A stretch of 60,394 bases of DNA from NCBI GenBank assembly GCA_910578475.1, contig CAJTRK010000011.1, positions 39,593-99,986 of the forward strand, in the 5' to 3' direction. Origin of the DNA: an uncultured Lachnospiraceae bacterium (GTDB taxonomy: Bacteria; Bacillota; Clostridia; Lachnospirales; Lachnospiraceae). A program made the position numbers and the translations under genes. The notes under the pieces were generated by a model. The model saw only the letters and a program-made list of their open reading frames with translations. It had not been told where the DNA came from and did not search any database. Each line of letters opens with the position of its first letter. Position 1 is the stretch's first letter. Shown here in pieces: positions 60,341 to 60,394 of this stretch.

Positions 60341-60394
60341 TGGCGGTAACACGCTGCTCATCAGTGGCAGTAAAACCTGGGAAACCCCTGATAC

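Overview
The window looks like one whole draft-assembly contig from a spore-forming, strictly anaerobic Firmicute, most likely a Lachnospiraceae-type Clostridia. The reasons are the yabP/yabQ/divIC/spoIIE/tilS/hpt/ftsH block, a CotS-family spore-coat protein, a PerR-like regulator next to a reverse rubrerythrin and a rubredoxin, an Re-citrate-synthase-type enzyme, several DUF families typical of the group, AGGAGG-type ribosome binding sites and moderate GC. The first 12 bases match the end of an Illumina adapter. The last ~100 bases carry only the 3' half of a tRNA-Arg gene, so both ends look like assembly or element boundaries.

Region 1 (1-13.7 kb) is an accessory transport and sensing locus. 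A response regulator/histidine kinase pair faces, across a 0.3 kb intergenic region, a long minus-strand operon. That operon holds three tandem paralogous ~800-residue lipoproteins (an N-terminal Asp-box/beta-propeller-like part joined to a C-terminal sugar-type solute-binding domain), two CUT1-type ABC permeases with no ATPase, an HlyD-like adaptor, a BlaI-type repressor and the first codons of a membrane protein cut by the contig end. The divergent region carries two pairs of CTCTAA-core direct repeats, each with an exact 11-bp period, as expected for an OmpR-family regulator. This is the best candidate for an undescribed system.

Region 2 (13.7-25.7 kb) holds housekeeping and envelope genes: a small membrane-anchored helical protein, a DUF975 protein, prolyl-tRNA synthetase, an O-antigen-ligase-like polytopic protein, a YtvI/AI-2E family permease, an RluA-family pseudouridine synthase and a second two-component system. 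They are followed by a peroxide-defence operon (PerR-like, reverse rubrerythrin, rubredoxin) with a Per-box-like palindrome at its promoter, and an ECF sigma/anti-sigma pair.

Region 3 (25.9-33 kb) reads mostly rightward: a MATE exporter, Hsp20, an Re-citrate-synthase-like enzyme behind a palindromic operator, and a VTC-DUF4956-CotH operon whose DUF4956 gene has lost one base in an A-run. It ends with a decayed Rpn/transposase-like gene.

Region 4 (33.5-41.8 kb) reads leftward: a MarR-regulated flavin/PPOX-like gene, a TetR-regulated RND exporter with a very long coiled-coil insertion and a matching TetR-type operator, tRNA-Tyr, and a GH13 amylase-family enzyme.

Region 5 (42-53.6 kb) is the conserved clostridial sporulation/division block in leftward order: a small acidic protein, cca, cotS-like, a PEGA lipoprotein, hup, rqcP, yabP, yabQ, divIC-like, a membrane-domain-less spoIIE, tilS, hpt, ftsH.

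Region 6 (53.7-60.4 kb) has a GH3 beta-glucosidase, tRNA-Pro, thioredoxin, trmB, a D-Ala-D-Ala carboxypeptidase and a DEDDh exonuclease that overlap tail to tail, and the partial tRNA-Arg.
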